64,000 bases of DNA from NCBI RefSeq assembly GCF_900089755.1, contig NZ_FLOC01000017.1, forward strand, positions 1-64,000, written 5' to 3'. The stretch's first letter is position 1, and every line of letters starts with the position of its first letter. The DNA is from Marinomonas aquimarina. GTDB lineage: Bacteria; Pseudomonadota; Gammaproteobacteria; Pseudomonadales; Marinomonadaceae. Positions 33,988-42,907 of this stretch are shown one piece after another. The translations under genes were made by a program, and so were the position numbers. The notes below the pieces were generated by a model. It was not told the DNA's origin and did no database searches. It saw only the letters and a program-made list of their open reading frames with translations.

Positions 33988-34533
33988 ATGTCTACGTTAA
34001 AACAGGCGAAAGCTCCTGAGCAGGCGCTTGTAGTGGGACGCATTACATCAGTTTATGGTGTTAAAGGGTGGGTTAAGTTGTACTCCCATACCGAGCCAAT
34101 GACTGGAATCTTTGATTACAAGCATTGGTGGCTGAAAACCCCTAGTGGGTGGAAAGTCGTAGAACTAAGCCAAGGTCGCACCCAAGGGCGCGGATTGGTG
34201 GCAGCAATTAAAGGCTATAACGATCGTGATCTTGTCAAAGAGATCTGTGGTTGCGATATCTATATTGATGCAAAAGATCTACCTAAGCTTGAGGACGGTG
34301 AATTTTACTGGTCACAGCTGGTGGGTCTAAAGGTGACTACCAAAGAGGGTGTTCTTCTAGGTAAAGTCTCGCAACTGATGGAAACCGGTGCAAACGATGT
34401 GCTGGTAGTACGAGGTTGTGAAGGCAGTTACGATCGTGAAGAACGTTTGATTCCCTACGTGCCAGACCAGTTTGTTCTAAACATTGATTTAGACAAACAA
34501 GAAATGGTCGTGGACTGGGATCCAGACTTCTAA
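33988..34533 (+). CDS. rimM: Ribosome maturation factor RimM
   Basis: A 181-residue protein that assists 30S assembly and binds S19. The N-terminal beta-barrel (VVGRITSVYGVKGWVKLYSHTE) and the C-terminal PRC-barrel (YWSQLVGLKVTTKEG, then IPYVPDQFV) are both present. It starts 15 bp after rpsP. Confidence 0.96.
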   Translation: MSTLKQAKAPEQALVVGRITSVYGVKGWVKLYSHTEPMTGIFDYKHWWLKTPSGWKVVELSQGRTQGRGLVAAIKGYNDRDLVKEICGCDIYIDAKDLPKLEDGEFYWSQLVGLKVTTKEGVLLGKVSQLMETGANDVLVVRGCEGSYDREERLIPYVPDQFVLNIDLDKQEMVVDWDPDF

Positions 34534-34551
34534 GATCGAACGAGGCCTAGC

Positions 34552-35304
34552 GTGCGAATCGGTGTTGTGACGCTGTTTCCAGAGATGTTTCAAGCCATTA
34601 CCCAACATGGTGTAACGGGCAGAGCCGTCAAATCTGGCATTGTCGAAGTGGATTTTTTTAATCCTCGCGCCTTTGCGTACGATAAGCACAAAACGGTCGA
34701 TGACCGTCCTTATGGTGGTGGCCCTGGGATGCTGATGAAAGTTCAGCCCCTAAAAGATGCAATTGAGAGCGCCAGACAATGGGTTCCCAATGCAAAAGTT
34801 ATTTATCTATCCCCTCAGGGGCGCACGCTCACACAGGAAGGCGTGCAACAGCTTGCTAAACAAGCAGAATTTATTCTGGTAGCAGGCCGTTATGAAGGCG
34901 TTGATGAGCGTTTGATTCAATCTCAGGTTGATGAAGAATGGTCGATTGGCGACTTTGTCCTAAGTGGTGGAGAGTTGCCGGCCATGGTGCTGATGGACTC
35001 AGTCTTTCGCATGGTGCCGGGAGTGCTTGGTAAACAAGCCTCAGCCGACGAAGATTCGTTTGCTGATGGGTTACTTGATTGCCCGCATTACACTCGCCCC
35101 GAGGTACTTGAAGGTGAACCTGTACCACCTGTACTACTTAGTGGCAACCATGAGGCGATACGGCGCTGGCGCTTAAAGCAAAAGCTCGGAAGAACTTGGC
35201 AACGCCGGCCAGACCTTTTGCAAGACCTTGAGTTGGACAAGGAACAGCAGAAGTTGTTAAAAGAGTTTATTCGTGAAACTGAAGTTTCAACCTCGGCAGA
35301 GTAA
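34552..35304 (+). CDS. trmD: tRNA (guanine-37-N1)-methyltransferase
   Basis: A 250-residue SPOUT methyltransferase that modifies G37 next to the anticodon and prevents frameshifting. The deep-knot motifs [21 protein letters not shown] and [12 protein letters not shown] are intact. The start is GTG 34552, 18 bp after rimM, preceded by GAGG. Confidence 0.97.
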   Translation: MRIGVVTLFPEMFQAITQHGVTGRAVKSGIVEVDFFNPRAFAYDKHKTVDDRPYGGGPGMLMKVQPLKDAIESARQWVPNAKVIYLSPQGRTLTQEGVQQLAKQAEFILVAGRYEGVDERLIQSQVDEEWSIGDFVLSGGELPAMVLMDSVFRMVPGVLGKQASADEDSFADGLLDCPHYTRPEVLEGEPVPPVLLSGNHEAIRRWRLKQKLGRTWQRRPDLLQDLELDKEQQKLLKEFIRETEVSTSAE

Positions 35305-35374
35305 GAATCACGAGCTTGTCAGAACGTTAAACCTTCGCGCTGATAAGAAACCATATTCATTAGGAGTCACATCC

Positions 35375-35737
35375 ATGAGCAATAAAACTAAACTGATTCA
35401 ACAAATTGAATCAGAACAAATGACAAAAGAGATCCCAGCCTTCGGCCCTGGTGATACTGTTGTTGTTCAGGTAAAAGTTAAAGAAGGTACTCGTGAGCGT
35501 CTACAGGCTTACGAAGGTGTTGTAATTGCAAAACGCAACCGTGGCCTAAACTCTGCTTTCACTGTACGTAAAATCTCTAGTGGTGTAGGCGTTGAGCGTG
35601 CATTCCAAACTTACAGCCCTCTAGTTGATAGCATTGAAGTGAAACGTCGCGGTGACGTACGTCAAGCGAAAATCTACTTCCTACGTGAGCGTTCAGGTAA
35701 ATCTGCACGTATCAAAGAGAAATTGGCTAAGCGCTAA
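35375..35737 (+). CDS. rplS: 50S ribosomal protein L19
   Basis: A 120-residue ribosomal protein at the subunit interface. The motifs [16 protein letters not shown] and [17 protein letters not shown] are typical. ATG 35375 is chosen because TAGGAG precedes it and it gives the family length; the longer frame overlaps trmD. A terminator closes the operon. Confidence 0.97.
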   Translation: MSNKTKLIQQIESEQMTKEIPAFGPGDTVVVQVKVKEGTRERLQAYEGVVIAKRNRGLNSAFTVRKISSGVGVERAFQTYSPLVDSIEVKRRGDVRQAKIYFLRERSGKSARIKEKLAKR

Positions 35738-35750
35738 TCTCTTCGTAGTA

Positions 35751-35779
35751 AAAAAAGGCGACTTCGGTCGCCTTTTTTT
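35751..35779 (+). terminator. Terminator of the rpsP-rplS operon
   Basis: AAAAAAGGCGAC and GTCGCCTTTTTT close a TTCG tetraloop, followed by a further T. Confidence 0.95.
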
Positions 35780-35838
35780 ATGGAACTTCGTCAGGGTATG
35801 ATGGCCTAATGCAGCAATCAAAGAGAACAGAGGTGGGT

Positions 35839-36546
35839 ATGGGATATTTAGTCAAAACAGTGTCCGCAGTGGCGTTGACGCTATTAGGGATGACGCAGGT
35901 GCAAGCGGGTGAACAAGAAGTCCGTGCTGCCATGGCAAAGGCCTTGCCACAATACTCAATTGAATCCATGGAAGCGCATCAAGGCAGCGGCTTGTATGTG
36001 GTCACTCTGAATAACGGTCCGATTTTGCATGTCACTGCAGACGGTAAGTATTTTGTTGCGGGCGATTTGTATCAGGTCGATGGTCAGAACTTGGTGAACG
36101 AAACGGAGCAGAAGAAGCTGGCAAAAATTGAACAGATTCCAGAATCGGAAATGGTGGTGTTCAAGGCAGCCAATGAGAAAGCGCATATCTCTGTGTTCAC
36201 CGATATTAGCTGTGGCTACTGCCGCATGTTGCACAAAGACATTGAAGAGCTCAATGAGCTGGGCGTCACCGTGCGTTACTTGGCTTATCCACGCGCGGGC
36301 GTAGGGTCCGAAGCGTACAATGAAATGGTCAATATCTGGTGCTCGGACGATCCGAAAAAGTGGATGACGGCAGCAAAATTAGGTAAAGACGTACCGGACA
36401 ATAAATGCACTAACCCAGTGGCGAACCAATACCGTTTGGGGAATGCCGTAGGAGTACGTGGCACACCAAGCATCATTTTAGACAACGGTAAGTTTATTCC
36501 TGGTTACCTACCGGCGAAAGAGTTGGCAAAAGAACTCGAGCTTTAG
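35839..36546 (+). CDS. dsbC: Thiol:disulfide interchange protein DsbC
   Basis: A 235-residue periplasmic disulfide isomerase. The signal peptide is residues 1-23 (VKTVSAVALTLLGMTQVQAG). The N-terminal dimerisation domain follows, then the thioredoxin domain with active site CGYC at 125-128 and the cis-Pro motif RGTPS. ATG 35839 is preferred over 35809 because GAGG precedes it and it begins the signal peptide. It lies ahead of hom, as in many gammaproteobacteria. Confidence 0.94.
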   Translation: MGYLVKTVSAVALTLLGMTQVQAGEQEVRAAMAKALPQYSIESMEAHQGSGLYVVTLNNGPILHVTADGKYFVAGDLYQVDGQNLVNETEQKKLAKIEQIPESEMVVFKAANEKAHISVFTDISCGYCRMLHKDIEELNELGVTVRYLAYPRAGVGSEAYNEMVNIWCSDDPKKWMTAAKLGKDVPDNKCTNPVANQYRLGNAVGVRGTPSIILDNGKFIPGYLPAKELAKELEL

Positions 36547-36598
36547 TTATTTCAGCAAATAATCTACCAAACTATGGCGTAGTTCAGGCTTTTCGACG

Positions 36599-36627
36599 TT
36601 GGGTTTATGCGCTACTGACGGTATAAT
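36599..36627 (+). promoter_or_regulatory. Promoter of hom-thrC
   Basis: TTGGGT (36599-36604), a 17-bp spacer and a perfect TATAAT (36622-36627). The spacer end carries ACTGACGGT (36614-36622), whose reverse complement recurs at 36677-36685. Confidence 0.65.
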
Positions 36628-36699
36628 CCTTGGACACCTAAATCGCTCTCTATTTAGCGCGAACAAAATTATTAAAACCGTCAGTTGTGGGGTATCGTT

Positions 36700-37995
36700 T
36701 TGAAACCGGTAAAAGTCGGAATTTGTGGTCTTGGAACAGTAGGTTCCGGTACGTTTAACATCCTGCGTAACAACGCAGAAGAAATTACACGACGCGTTGG
36801 CCGCAGCATTGTTGTTGAGCAAATTGCAGCACGTCAAGTTAACCCTACCTGTGACACCACTGACATTAACACCACGAGTGATATTTTTGATGTGGCGAAC
36901 AACCCAGAAGTGGATATCGTTGTCGAGCTAATCGGCGGTACATCGGTAGCGCTGGAGTTGGTTCTGACCGCCATTGAAAACGGCAAACACGTTGTGACTG
37001 CTAACAAAGCTTTGATTGCAGTACATGGCAACGAAATCTTTGCTAAGGCACAAGAAAAAGGCGTGATGGTAGCGTTTGAAGCCGCCGTAGCAGGTGGTAT
37101 TCCAATCATCAAGACGCTACGTGAAGGCCTATCGGCGAACCAAATCGAATGGCTTGCAGGTATCATCAATGGTACTGGCAACTTCATCATGACTGAAATG
37201 AGTGAGAAGGGCCGTGCGTTTGAAGATGTACTAAAAGAAGCACAAGCACTGGGCTACGCAGAAGCCGATCCAACGTTTGACGTGGAAGGCATTGATGCGG
37301 CGCACAAGCTAACCATCCTAGCGTCGATTGCCTACGGCATTCCGCTACAGTTTGAAAAAACCTACACCGAAGGCATCAGCCGCATCACGGCGGAAGACGT
37401 GTCTTTTGCCAAAGAAATGGGCTACTCAATCAAGCACCTAGGTATCGCTCGTCGTACTGCTGAAGGTGTTGAGCTACGTGTTCACCCAACCTTGATTTCT
37501 CACAAAGCCTTGCTATCAAACGTTAACGGCGTGATGAACGCGGTGATGGTGAAAGGTGATGCAGTGGGCCCAACGTTGACCTACGGTGCTGGCGCAGGCG
37601 CGATGCCAACGGGTTCTTCTGTTGTGGCTGATATCATGGATGTAGCGCGTACGCTAACCGCGGATCCAACCAACCGTGTGCCGCATTTGGCGTTCCAACC
37701 TGAGCAGCTGTCGAACGAAAACGTGTTGTCGATCGAAGACGTTGAGTGTGGTTTCTTCTTGAACATGAAGATTCAAGATCGTGCCGGTGTCTTGGCGAAC
37801 ATCACGCAAATTCTATCGAAGAACGGCATCAGCATTGAGTCTGTTATTCAACGTGAAGGCACTGACCTAGTACCACTAGTTGTCATGACTCACGATGTCA
37901 AAGAACGCAACATGAACGCTGCCATCGCAGAGATCGAAGCGTTGCCAGATGTGGCGGGTTCGGTACAACGTATCCGTGTTGAAAATCTGGCGTAA
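36700..37995 (+). CDS. hom: Homoserine dehydrogenase
   Basis: A 431-residue NAD(P)-dependent enzyme reducing aspartate semialdehyde to homoserine, the branch point to threonine and methionine. The Rossmann motif GICGLGTVGSG is at the N-terminus, the catalytic domain is central, and a C-terminal ACT domain (DRAGVLANITQILSKNGISI) suggests threonine feedback. It is monofunctional. TTG 36700 is used because the protein then begins KPVKVGICGLG as in pseudomonads, with GTGGGG eight bases upstream. thrC follows after 12 bp. Confidence 0.96.
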   Translation: MKPVKVGICGLGTVGSGTFNILRNNAEEITRRVGRSIVVEQIAARQVNPTCDTTDINTTSDIFDVANNPEVDIVVELIGGTSVALELVLTAIENGKHVVTANKALIAVHGNEIFAKAQEKGVMVAFEAAVAGGIPIIKTLREGLSANQIEWLAGIINGTGNFIMTEMSEKGRAFEDVLKEAQALGYAEADPTFDVEGIDAAHKLTILASIAYGIPLQFEKTYTEGISRITAEDVSFAKEMGYSIKHLGIARRTAEGVELRVHPTLISHKALLSNVNGVMNAVMVKGDAVGPTLTYGAGAGAMPTGSSVVADIMDVARTLTADPTNRVPHLAFQPEQLSNENVLSIEDVECGFFLNMKIQDRAGVLANITQILSKNGISIESVIQREGTDLVPLVVMTHDVKERNMNAAIAEIEALPDVAGSVQRIRVENLA

Positions 37996-38007
37996 GAGGA
38001 CAAGGTA

Positions 38008-39393
38008 ATGAAATACATTTCGACTCGTGGCCAAGCACCAGCATTGAGTTTTGGCGATGTGCTATTGGCCGGTTTGGCAAGCGATGGTGGTCTGTACGTA
38101 CCAGAGCAACTGCCAACCTTCTCACAAGAAGAAATCGCTTCTTGGGCGTCTTTGAGCTACCAAGAGCTGGCCTTCAAAGTCATGTGGCCATTCGTAGAAG
38201 GCGAAATTCCAGCAGAAGAATTCAAACGCATGATTGAAGAAGCTTATGCAAGCTTCGACCACTCTGCCGTGGCGCCTATGGTGCAAACGGATAACAACGA
38301 ATGGGTATTGGAATTGTTCCGTGGCCCAACGTTGGCGTTTAAAGACTTTGCATTGCAATTGCTAGGTCGCCTAATGGACTACGTTCTAGGTCAACGTGGC
38401 GAGAAGCTGGTCATCCTAGGGGCGACCTCTGGTGACACAGGTTCTGCGGCGATCGAAGGTTGCCGCCACTCAGATCACCTAGACATCTTTATCCTACACC
38501 CGTACCAGCGTGTATCAGAAGTACAACGTCGTCAGATGACGACTGTGATCGATGACAACGTGTTCAACATCGCGGTGAAAGGTAACTTCGACGACTGTCA
38601 GGGCATGGTTAAAGCGAGCTTCGCTGATCAAAGCTTCCTGAAAGGTGCGAAATTAGGTGCGGTAAACTCGATCAACTGGGCGCGTATCATGGCGCAGATC
38701 GTTTACTACTTCTCTTCTGCGCTAGCAGTAGGTGGTCCACACCGTAAAGTGTCTTTCTCTGTACCAACTGGTAACTTTGGTGACATCTTTGCCGGTTACT
38801 TGGCGAAGCAAATGGGCTTGCCAATTGACCAGCTAGTCGTGGCGACGAACCAGAACGATATCCTACACCGTACCATTGCGACCAACGACATGAGCCGCCA
38901 GGCCCTAAACGTAACGCTATCACCAAGTATGGACATCATGGTATCGAGTAACTTCGAACGTCTACTGTTTGATGCACACGGTCGTGACAGCGCCGCGATT
39001 GCCGACCTGATGGCACGCTTCAATGCGGGTGATGTGACGCTAAACGATGACGCTTGGTCGTTTGTGAAAGACAACTTCGACAGCTACAAAGTGGATGACA
39101 CGCGTACTTGTGAAGTGATTTCGGAAGTCTTCAATGCAACTCAGTACTTGCTTGATCCGCATACTGCAATCGGTTTGGAAGCCGCACGCAAGTGTTGGAA
39201 AGACAAGTCTGTGCCAATGATCACGTTGGCGACTGCACACCCAGTGAAATTCCCTGAAGCAGTGGAAAAAGCGGGCTGTGAATCACCAAGCTTGCCAGAG
39301 CATATGAAAGATTTGTTCGAACGCGATGAAGCGTACGAAGTGATCGACAATGATCTGTCAGCCGTTCAAGGCTTTGTGGCGAACCACATCTAA
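38008..39393 (+). CDS. thrC: Threonine synthase
   Basis: A 461-residue PLP enzyme converting O-phosphohomoserine to threonine. The PLP lysine is in TLAFKDFALQ near residue 114, and the phosphate-binding motif GATSGDTGSAA follows. It is the class with the N-terminal 'MKYISTRGQAPALSFGDVLLAGLASDGGLY' domain. Together with hom it makes threonine, while kbl-tdh at 13.5-15.7 kb degrades it. Confidence 0.97.
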   Translation: MKYISTRGQAPALSFGDVLLAGLASDGGLYVPEQLPTFSQEEIASWASLSYQELAFKVMWPFVEGEIPAEEFKRMIEEAYASFDHSAVAPMVQTDNNEWVLELFRGPTLAFKDFALQLLGRLMDYVLGQRGEKLVILGATSGDTGSAAIEGCRHSDHLDIFILHPYQRVSEVQRRQMTTVIDDNVFNIAVKGNFDDCQGMVKASFADQSFLKGAKLGAVNSINWARIMAQIVYYFSSALAVGGPHRKVSFSVPTGNFGDIFAGYLAKQMGLPIDQLVVATNQNDILHRTIATNDMSRQALNVTLSPSMDIMVSSNFERLLFDAHGRDSAAIADLMARFNAGDVTLNDDAWSFVKDNFDSYKVDDTRTCEVISEVFNATQYLLDPHTAIGLEAARKCWKDKSVPMITLATAHPVKFPEAVEKAGCESPSLPEHMKDLFERDEAYEVIDNDLSAVQGFVANHI

Positions 39394-39401
39394 GCTTGAT
39401 T

Positions 39402-39446
39402 CGGGTAAGCAGGCAGCCCTGCTTACCCGTCCTCCCTCCCTTTTTT
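39402..39446 (+). terminator. Terminator-like hairpin after thrC
   Basis: A perfect 12-bp GC-rich stem (CGGGTAAGCAGG, CAGC loop) lies 8 bp after the stop, but the T tract (TTTTTT) begins only 11 bases further on, so termination may be partial and rsmE may be read from thrC transcripts. Confidence 0.65.
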
Positions 39447-39464
39447 ATATGGTTTATCGCCTCT

Positions 39465-40175
39465 ATGAACCTGATCTTGCTGGCCCCTGAACAGGCCTTG
39501 TCTGAAACCCTTTATCAACTCAATGCGCGTCAACAAGAGCACATCACCAAGGTGCTGAAAAAAAAACACGGAGATACCCTGCGAGTTGGCTTAGTGGACG
39601 GTTTGATTGGCGATGGGGTGTTGGATACTGAGCACTGGCAAGTCAGCCTAGGTCAGCTAACCATTGCCCCGCCTAAAGCACTGCCGATGGCATTGGTATT
39701 GGCTTTGCCACGGCCCAATATGCTCAAACGAACCTTGATGAACATCACCGCTATGGGCGTCAAAACAGTGCATTTACTAAACTCGGCCAAAGTGGAAAAA
39801 AGCTACTGGCAGAGCCCAGTGTTAACCGAGGCTTCGATTCATGAGTACCTGATTGAAGGTCTTGAACAAGCCCGTGATACGGTACTGCCAACCGTCTATC
39901 AACACACTCGCTTCCGCCCCTTTGTTGAAGACGTATTGCCGCCACTGTTAGAGAACCGTTTAGGGCTGGTAGCGCATCCTTATCAGGCACAAGCCTGTCC
40001 TGTTGACTTAGACCAAGCGTCGATATTGGCCATTGGCCCCGAAGGCGGTTGGAATGAGTTTGAGATGGAGAAGTGGACGGCTGCCGGCATGCAATCCGTG
40101 CATTTGGGGGATCGCATTTTAAAAGTGGAAACCGCTGTGCCGGTTTTATTGTCACGTTTATACCCAGCAAAATAA
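39465..40175 (+). CDS. rsmE: 16S rRNA (uracil-1498-N3)-methyltransferase
   Basis: A 236-residue SPOUT methyltransferase modifying U1498 of 16S rRNA. The family motifs are LALPRPNMLKRTL in the middle and IGPEGGWNEFE plus LGDRILKVETAVPVLL at the C-terminus. ATG 39465 is chosen from the family start NLILL. An A9 run inside the gene (near 39558-39566) is in frame, showing that long homopolymers are read correctly here. Confidence 0.94.
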   Translation: MNLILLAPEQALSETLYQLNARQQEHITKVLKKKHGDTLRVGLVDGLIGDGVLDTEHWQVSLGQLTIAPPKALPMALVLALPRPNMLKRTLMNITAMGVKTVHLLNSAKVEKSYWQSPVLTEASIHEYLIEGLEQARDTVLPTVYQHTRFRPFVEDVLPPLLENRLGLVAHPYQAQACPVDLDQASILAIGPEGGWNEFEMEKWTAAGMQSVHLGDRILKVETAVPVLLSRLYPAK

Positions 40176-40251
40176 TAAAACTTTACTATTCAGTTGGTTA
40201 AGTTTTAGGCTATTGTCATACTTATCGATTAACACATGAGTCTTGCTAAGC

Positions 40252-41358
40252 ATGCCTGAGAACAAAGCATCGTCATGGCATCAAAAATGGAAACGATGGT
40301 GTTCAATGACATTGAACGCGGGTGCCATTAACCATTCGTTCACCAACCGCTCGCGCAGAGCTTTTATCATCAATCTATTTTGCTTAGTTGGGGTGCTGTT
40401 TACCGCGCCATTAGGAGTGTTGTCTCTGTTCAAGGGCAATCTGTTGGTCGGCAGCAGTTTATTAACCATTGCCACCATTTACACCCTCAACCATCTGTAT
40501 CTGCGCAGCACCCGAAATTACCTGTTCTCTGCCAACGTCATTTTATACCCCCTCTATGCGCTGATGCTGTATTTGGTGTACAGCGGCGGGGTCAATGGTA
40601 CGGGGCATGTGTGGATTTATTGTATCCCACCCGTCTCGCTGTTTTTGCACGGCCTGAAGCGCGGCCTGCTGGAAGTCTTTTTATTTATCTGCGCGCTGGC
40701 ATTGATTCTGTTCTACATGGACTCGCCGTTTAATGATTTGGACTATCACCCTGATTTAAAGTCACGCATTATCTATTCCTTTATTTTGATCGCCTTCTTG
40801 TCGACCATTTACGAGTACATCTCTTCGCGCTTTAATCAGTCGTTACAAGAATTGTCAGCCAAGCTAGAGTTAGCCGCCACCACTGATCCTTTGACGGGAT
40901 TGCTAAACCGACGAGGTATGGAACAGCAATTGGAGCAACAGGCATGGGATGCTCCTGCGGTGCTGTTAATGGATGTGGATCACTTCAAGCGCATCAATGA
41001 TGAATTCGGACACGAGTATGGCGATGAGTATCTGCAACGGGTGGCCTATAGCCTAGAGGGGTTGTTGAGCAAGTATTCTTGTTTAATTTCCCGTTGGGGC
41101 GGGGAAGAGTTTATGGTGGTATTAGAGCACCCCGCCAGTATGAAGGACGTTGCCGAGTTGCTACGCCGTGGCATCGCAAGCGCCGTGCTGACGACGTCGT
41201 TGGGAGCCAACATTTCGACCACCATCAGTATTGGTGTGACCGAAGCCAAAGTCGGCGAGAGCGTGATTCGTGCTTTAGGGCGAGCAGATAAAGCCCTTTA
41301 CGAAGCCAAAGACAATGGCCGCAATAAGGTGGTCATCGCGCAAAAAGAATCACCTTGA
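40252..41358 (+). CDS. Membrane-anchored diguanylate cyclase
   Basis: A 368-residue protein with six predicted membrane helices (about residues 35-205) and a C-terminal GGDEF domain with active site GGEEF (SRWGGEEFMVVLE), which should make c-di-GMP. The usual product-inhibition I-site (RxxD five residues before GGEEF) is absent (SKYSCLIS). The sensor region matches no domain I know. ATG 40252 is used instead of TTG 40243. It ends in a shared terminator. The window's PilZ-like protein could be one of its readers. Confidence 0.9.
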   Translation: MPENKASSWHQKWKRWCSMTLNAGAINHSFTNRSRRAFIINLFCLVGVLFTAPLGVLSLFKGNLLVGSSLLTIATIYTLNHLYLRSTRNYLFSANVILYPLYALMLYLVYSGGVNGTGHVWIYCIPPVSLFLHGLKRGLLEVFLFICALALILFYMDSPFNDLDYHPDLKSRIIYSFILIAFLSTIYEYISSRFNQSLQELSAKLELAATTDPLTGLLNRRGMEQQLEQQAWDAPAVLLMDVDHFKRINDEFGHEYGDEYLQRVAYSLEGLLSKYSCLISRWGGEEFMVVLEHPASMKDVAELLRRGIASAVLTTSLGANISTTISIGVTEAKVGESVIRALGRADKALYEAKDNGRNKVVIAQKESP

Positions 41359-41376
41359 GCGAAACCTTGCAGACAT

Positions 41377-41414
41377 AAAAAAGCCCTTTCAGGATCACCT
41401 GAAAGGGCTTTTTT
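41377..41414. terminator. Bidirectional terminator
   Basis: A 17-bp perfect stem with A and T tracts on both sides and an ATCA loop, between convergent diguanylate cyclase and sugar transporter genes. Confidence 0.95.
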
Positions 41415-41434
41415 GTGAGCCTGTTCGTGACGGA

Positions 41435-42679
41435 TTAAGCGCGAACTTTCGAACCGATCAAACCGTAGTAAGCAATGTATAGGTAACATAGCAACGGCAA
41501 GATAAAGGAAACCTGTAGGCCGATGCTGTCAGCTAGACCGCCTTGCATGACGGGCACAATCGCACCCCCGACAATCGCTAGACATAGCAAACCGGAGCCA
41601 CGGCTAGTGTTCACGCCTAGGCCTTTTAGCGCCAGACTAAAGATGGTTGGGAACATGATCGAGTTACACAGACCCACTAGCAAGATAGCGTACATGGCCA
41701 GAGCGCCTTCGTTGCTGATCGAAATCGCAATCAATACAGCGGAGGCAATGCTGTTGAACGCCAACAGTTTGCCAGCGGCGATTTTCTGCATCAGAACGGC
41801 ACCGGCAAAACGGCCCACCATAGCGCCGCCCCAGTAGTAGGCAATGTAGTGGGCTGCTTCAGACTCAGGCATGCCGGCGATGTTTTCTAAGCCGAAGTAG
41901 TTTACTAGGAAACTACCAATCGACACTTCCGCCCCGACATACATAAAGATCGCCACAGCGCCTAATACTAGATGGCGGAACTCCATCAGGCGGCTTTGCG
42001 CGTTGCTTGCTGGGGACTCTTCCTCAAGGTTCGGGGTCGGCAGAGAGATGCGAGTGAAAATCAGCGCCAACACAACCAAGGCAATAGCGAGACCGAAGTA
42101 AGGAACGATCACACTTTCTGCTTCTTGAGTTTTAGTGGCAAACTCGGCTGCCGCAGAGAAGATCAAGATACTGCCGATGATCGGTGCGACTGTGGTGCCC
42201 AAGGAGTTGAAGGCTTGCGTCATGGTCAGACGGCTAGACGCGGTGTCTTCGGGGCCCATGATGGTGACCAGCGGGTTCGCCGCCACTTGCAGAATGGTGA
42301 TACCAGACGCCAAAACAAACAGTGCGGTCAGGAAAATCCAGTAAGTCTGCGCTTTCGCCGCTCCGATGAACAGTAAACAGCCTGCGGCTGCGATCATCAG
42401 GCCTATCCCTAGGCCGCGTTGGAAACCTACTTTTTTCACCAAGTTGCCCGCTGGCACGGAGACTAAGAAGTAAGCGCCAAAGAAACAGAATTGGATTAGC
42501 ATCGCTTGTGTGTAGTTTAGCGAGAATACCGATTTTAGGTGAGGGATCAAAATATCGTTCAGCGAGGTGATAAAGCCCCACATGAAGAATAATGATGTCA
42601 GTGCCACCAACGCGAAGCGTTGACCGGATACACCGACACCTTGGCCCACTGGCGTGGCAGTCGTGGCTTGATTGCTCAT
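41435..42679 (-). CDS. Sugar MFS transporter (FucP/GluP family)
   Basis: A 414-residue inner-membrane sugar:proton (or sodium) symporter with twelve membrane helices. The family signature [19 protein letters not shown] at the N-terminus and the ANPLVTIMG motif mark the FucP/GluP group that imports fucose, glucose or galactose. No sugar-metabolism genes are nearby, so the substrate stays open. The start ATG 42679 follows a long 5' region with palindromes. Confidence 0.9.
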   Translation of the reverse strand: MSNQATTATPVGQGVGVSGQRFALVALTSLFFMWGFITSLNDILIPHLKSVFSLNYTQAMLIQFCFFGAYFLVSVPAGNLVKKVGFQRGLGIGLMIAAAGCLLFIGAAKAQTYWIFLTALFVLASGITILQVAANPLVTIMGPEDTASSRLTMTQAFNSLGTTVAPIIGSILIFSAAAEFATKTQEAESVIVPYFGLAIALVVLALIFTRISLPTPNLEEESPASNAQSRLMEFRHLVLGAVAIFMYVGAEVSIGSFLVNYFGLENIAGMPESEAAHYIAYYWGGAMVGRFAGAVLMQKIAAGKLLAFNSIASAVLIAISISNEGALAMYAILLVGLCNSIMFPTIFSLALKGLGVNTSRGSGLLCLAIVGGAIVPVMQGGLADSIGLQVSFILPLLCYLYIAYYGLIGSKVRA

Positions 42680-42815
42680 AAAACCAACCTTTTTAATATT
42701 TATGAAATGGGATAGTTAGTGGGCGTGGATAATAACTGAGCTTGTTTCAGAAACGACGTAAAAACGCACTGCTAGCGCAGTAAATTCATCAAGCGTGCAA
42801 ACTAGAAACGCTAAT

Positions 42816-42872
42816 GTAACGCATTCTTGCGTAGCGTTACGGCCTCTGTTTTTCTCTTGAAAAATAGAGGCC
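42816..42872. other. Two adjacent hairpins upstream of the sugar transporter
   Basis: GTAACGC (42816-42822) pairs with GCGTTAC (42834-42840). Immediately next, GGCCTCT-x-TTTTTC (42841-42854) pairs with GAAAAA-x-AGAGGCC (42859-42872), with one mismatch. They lie between the 3' end of the decayed chemoreceptor and the transporter start. They could be a weak terminator or an operator. Confidence 0.4.
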
Positions 42873-42907
42873 CGTGGTAAGAGGGGGAGGGGAAGGCGGG
42901 CCTTGCG

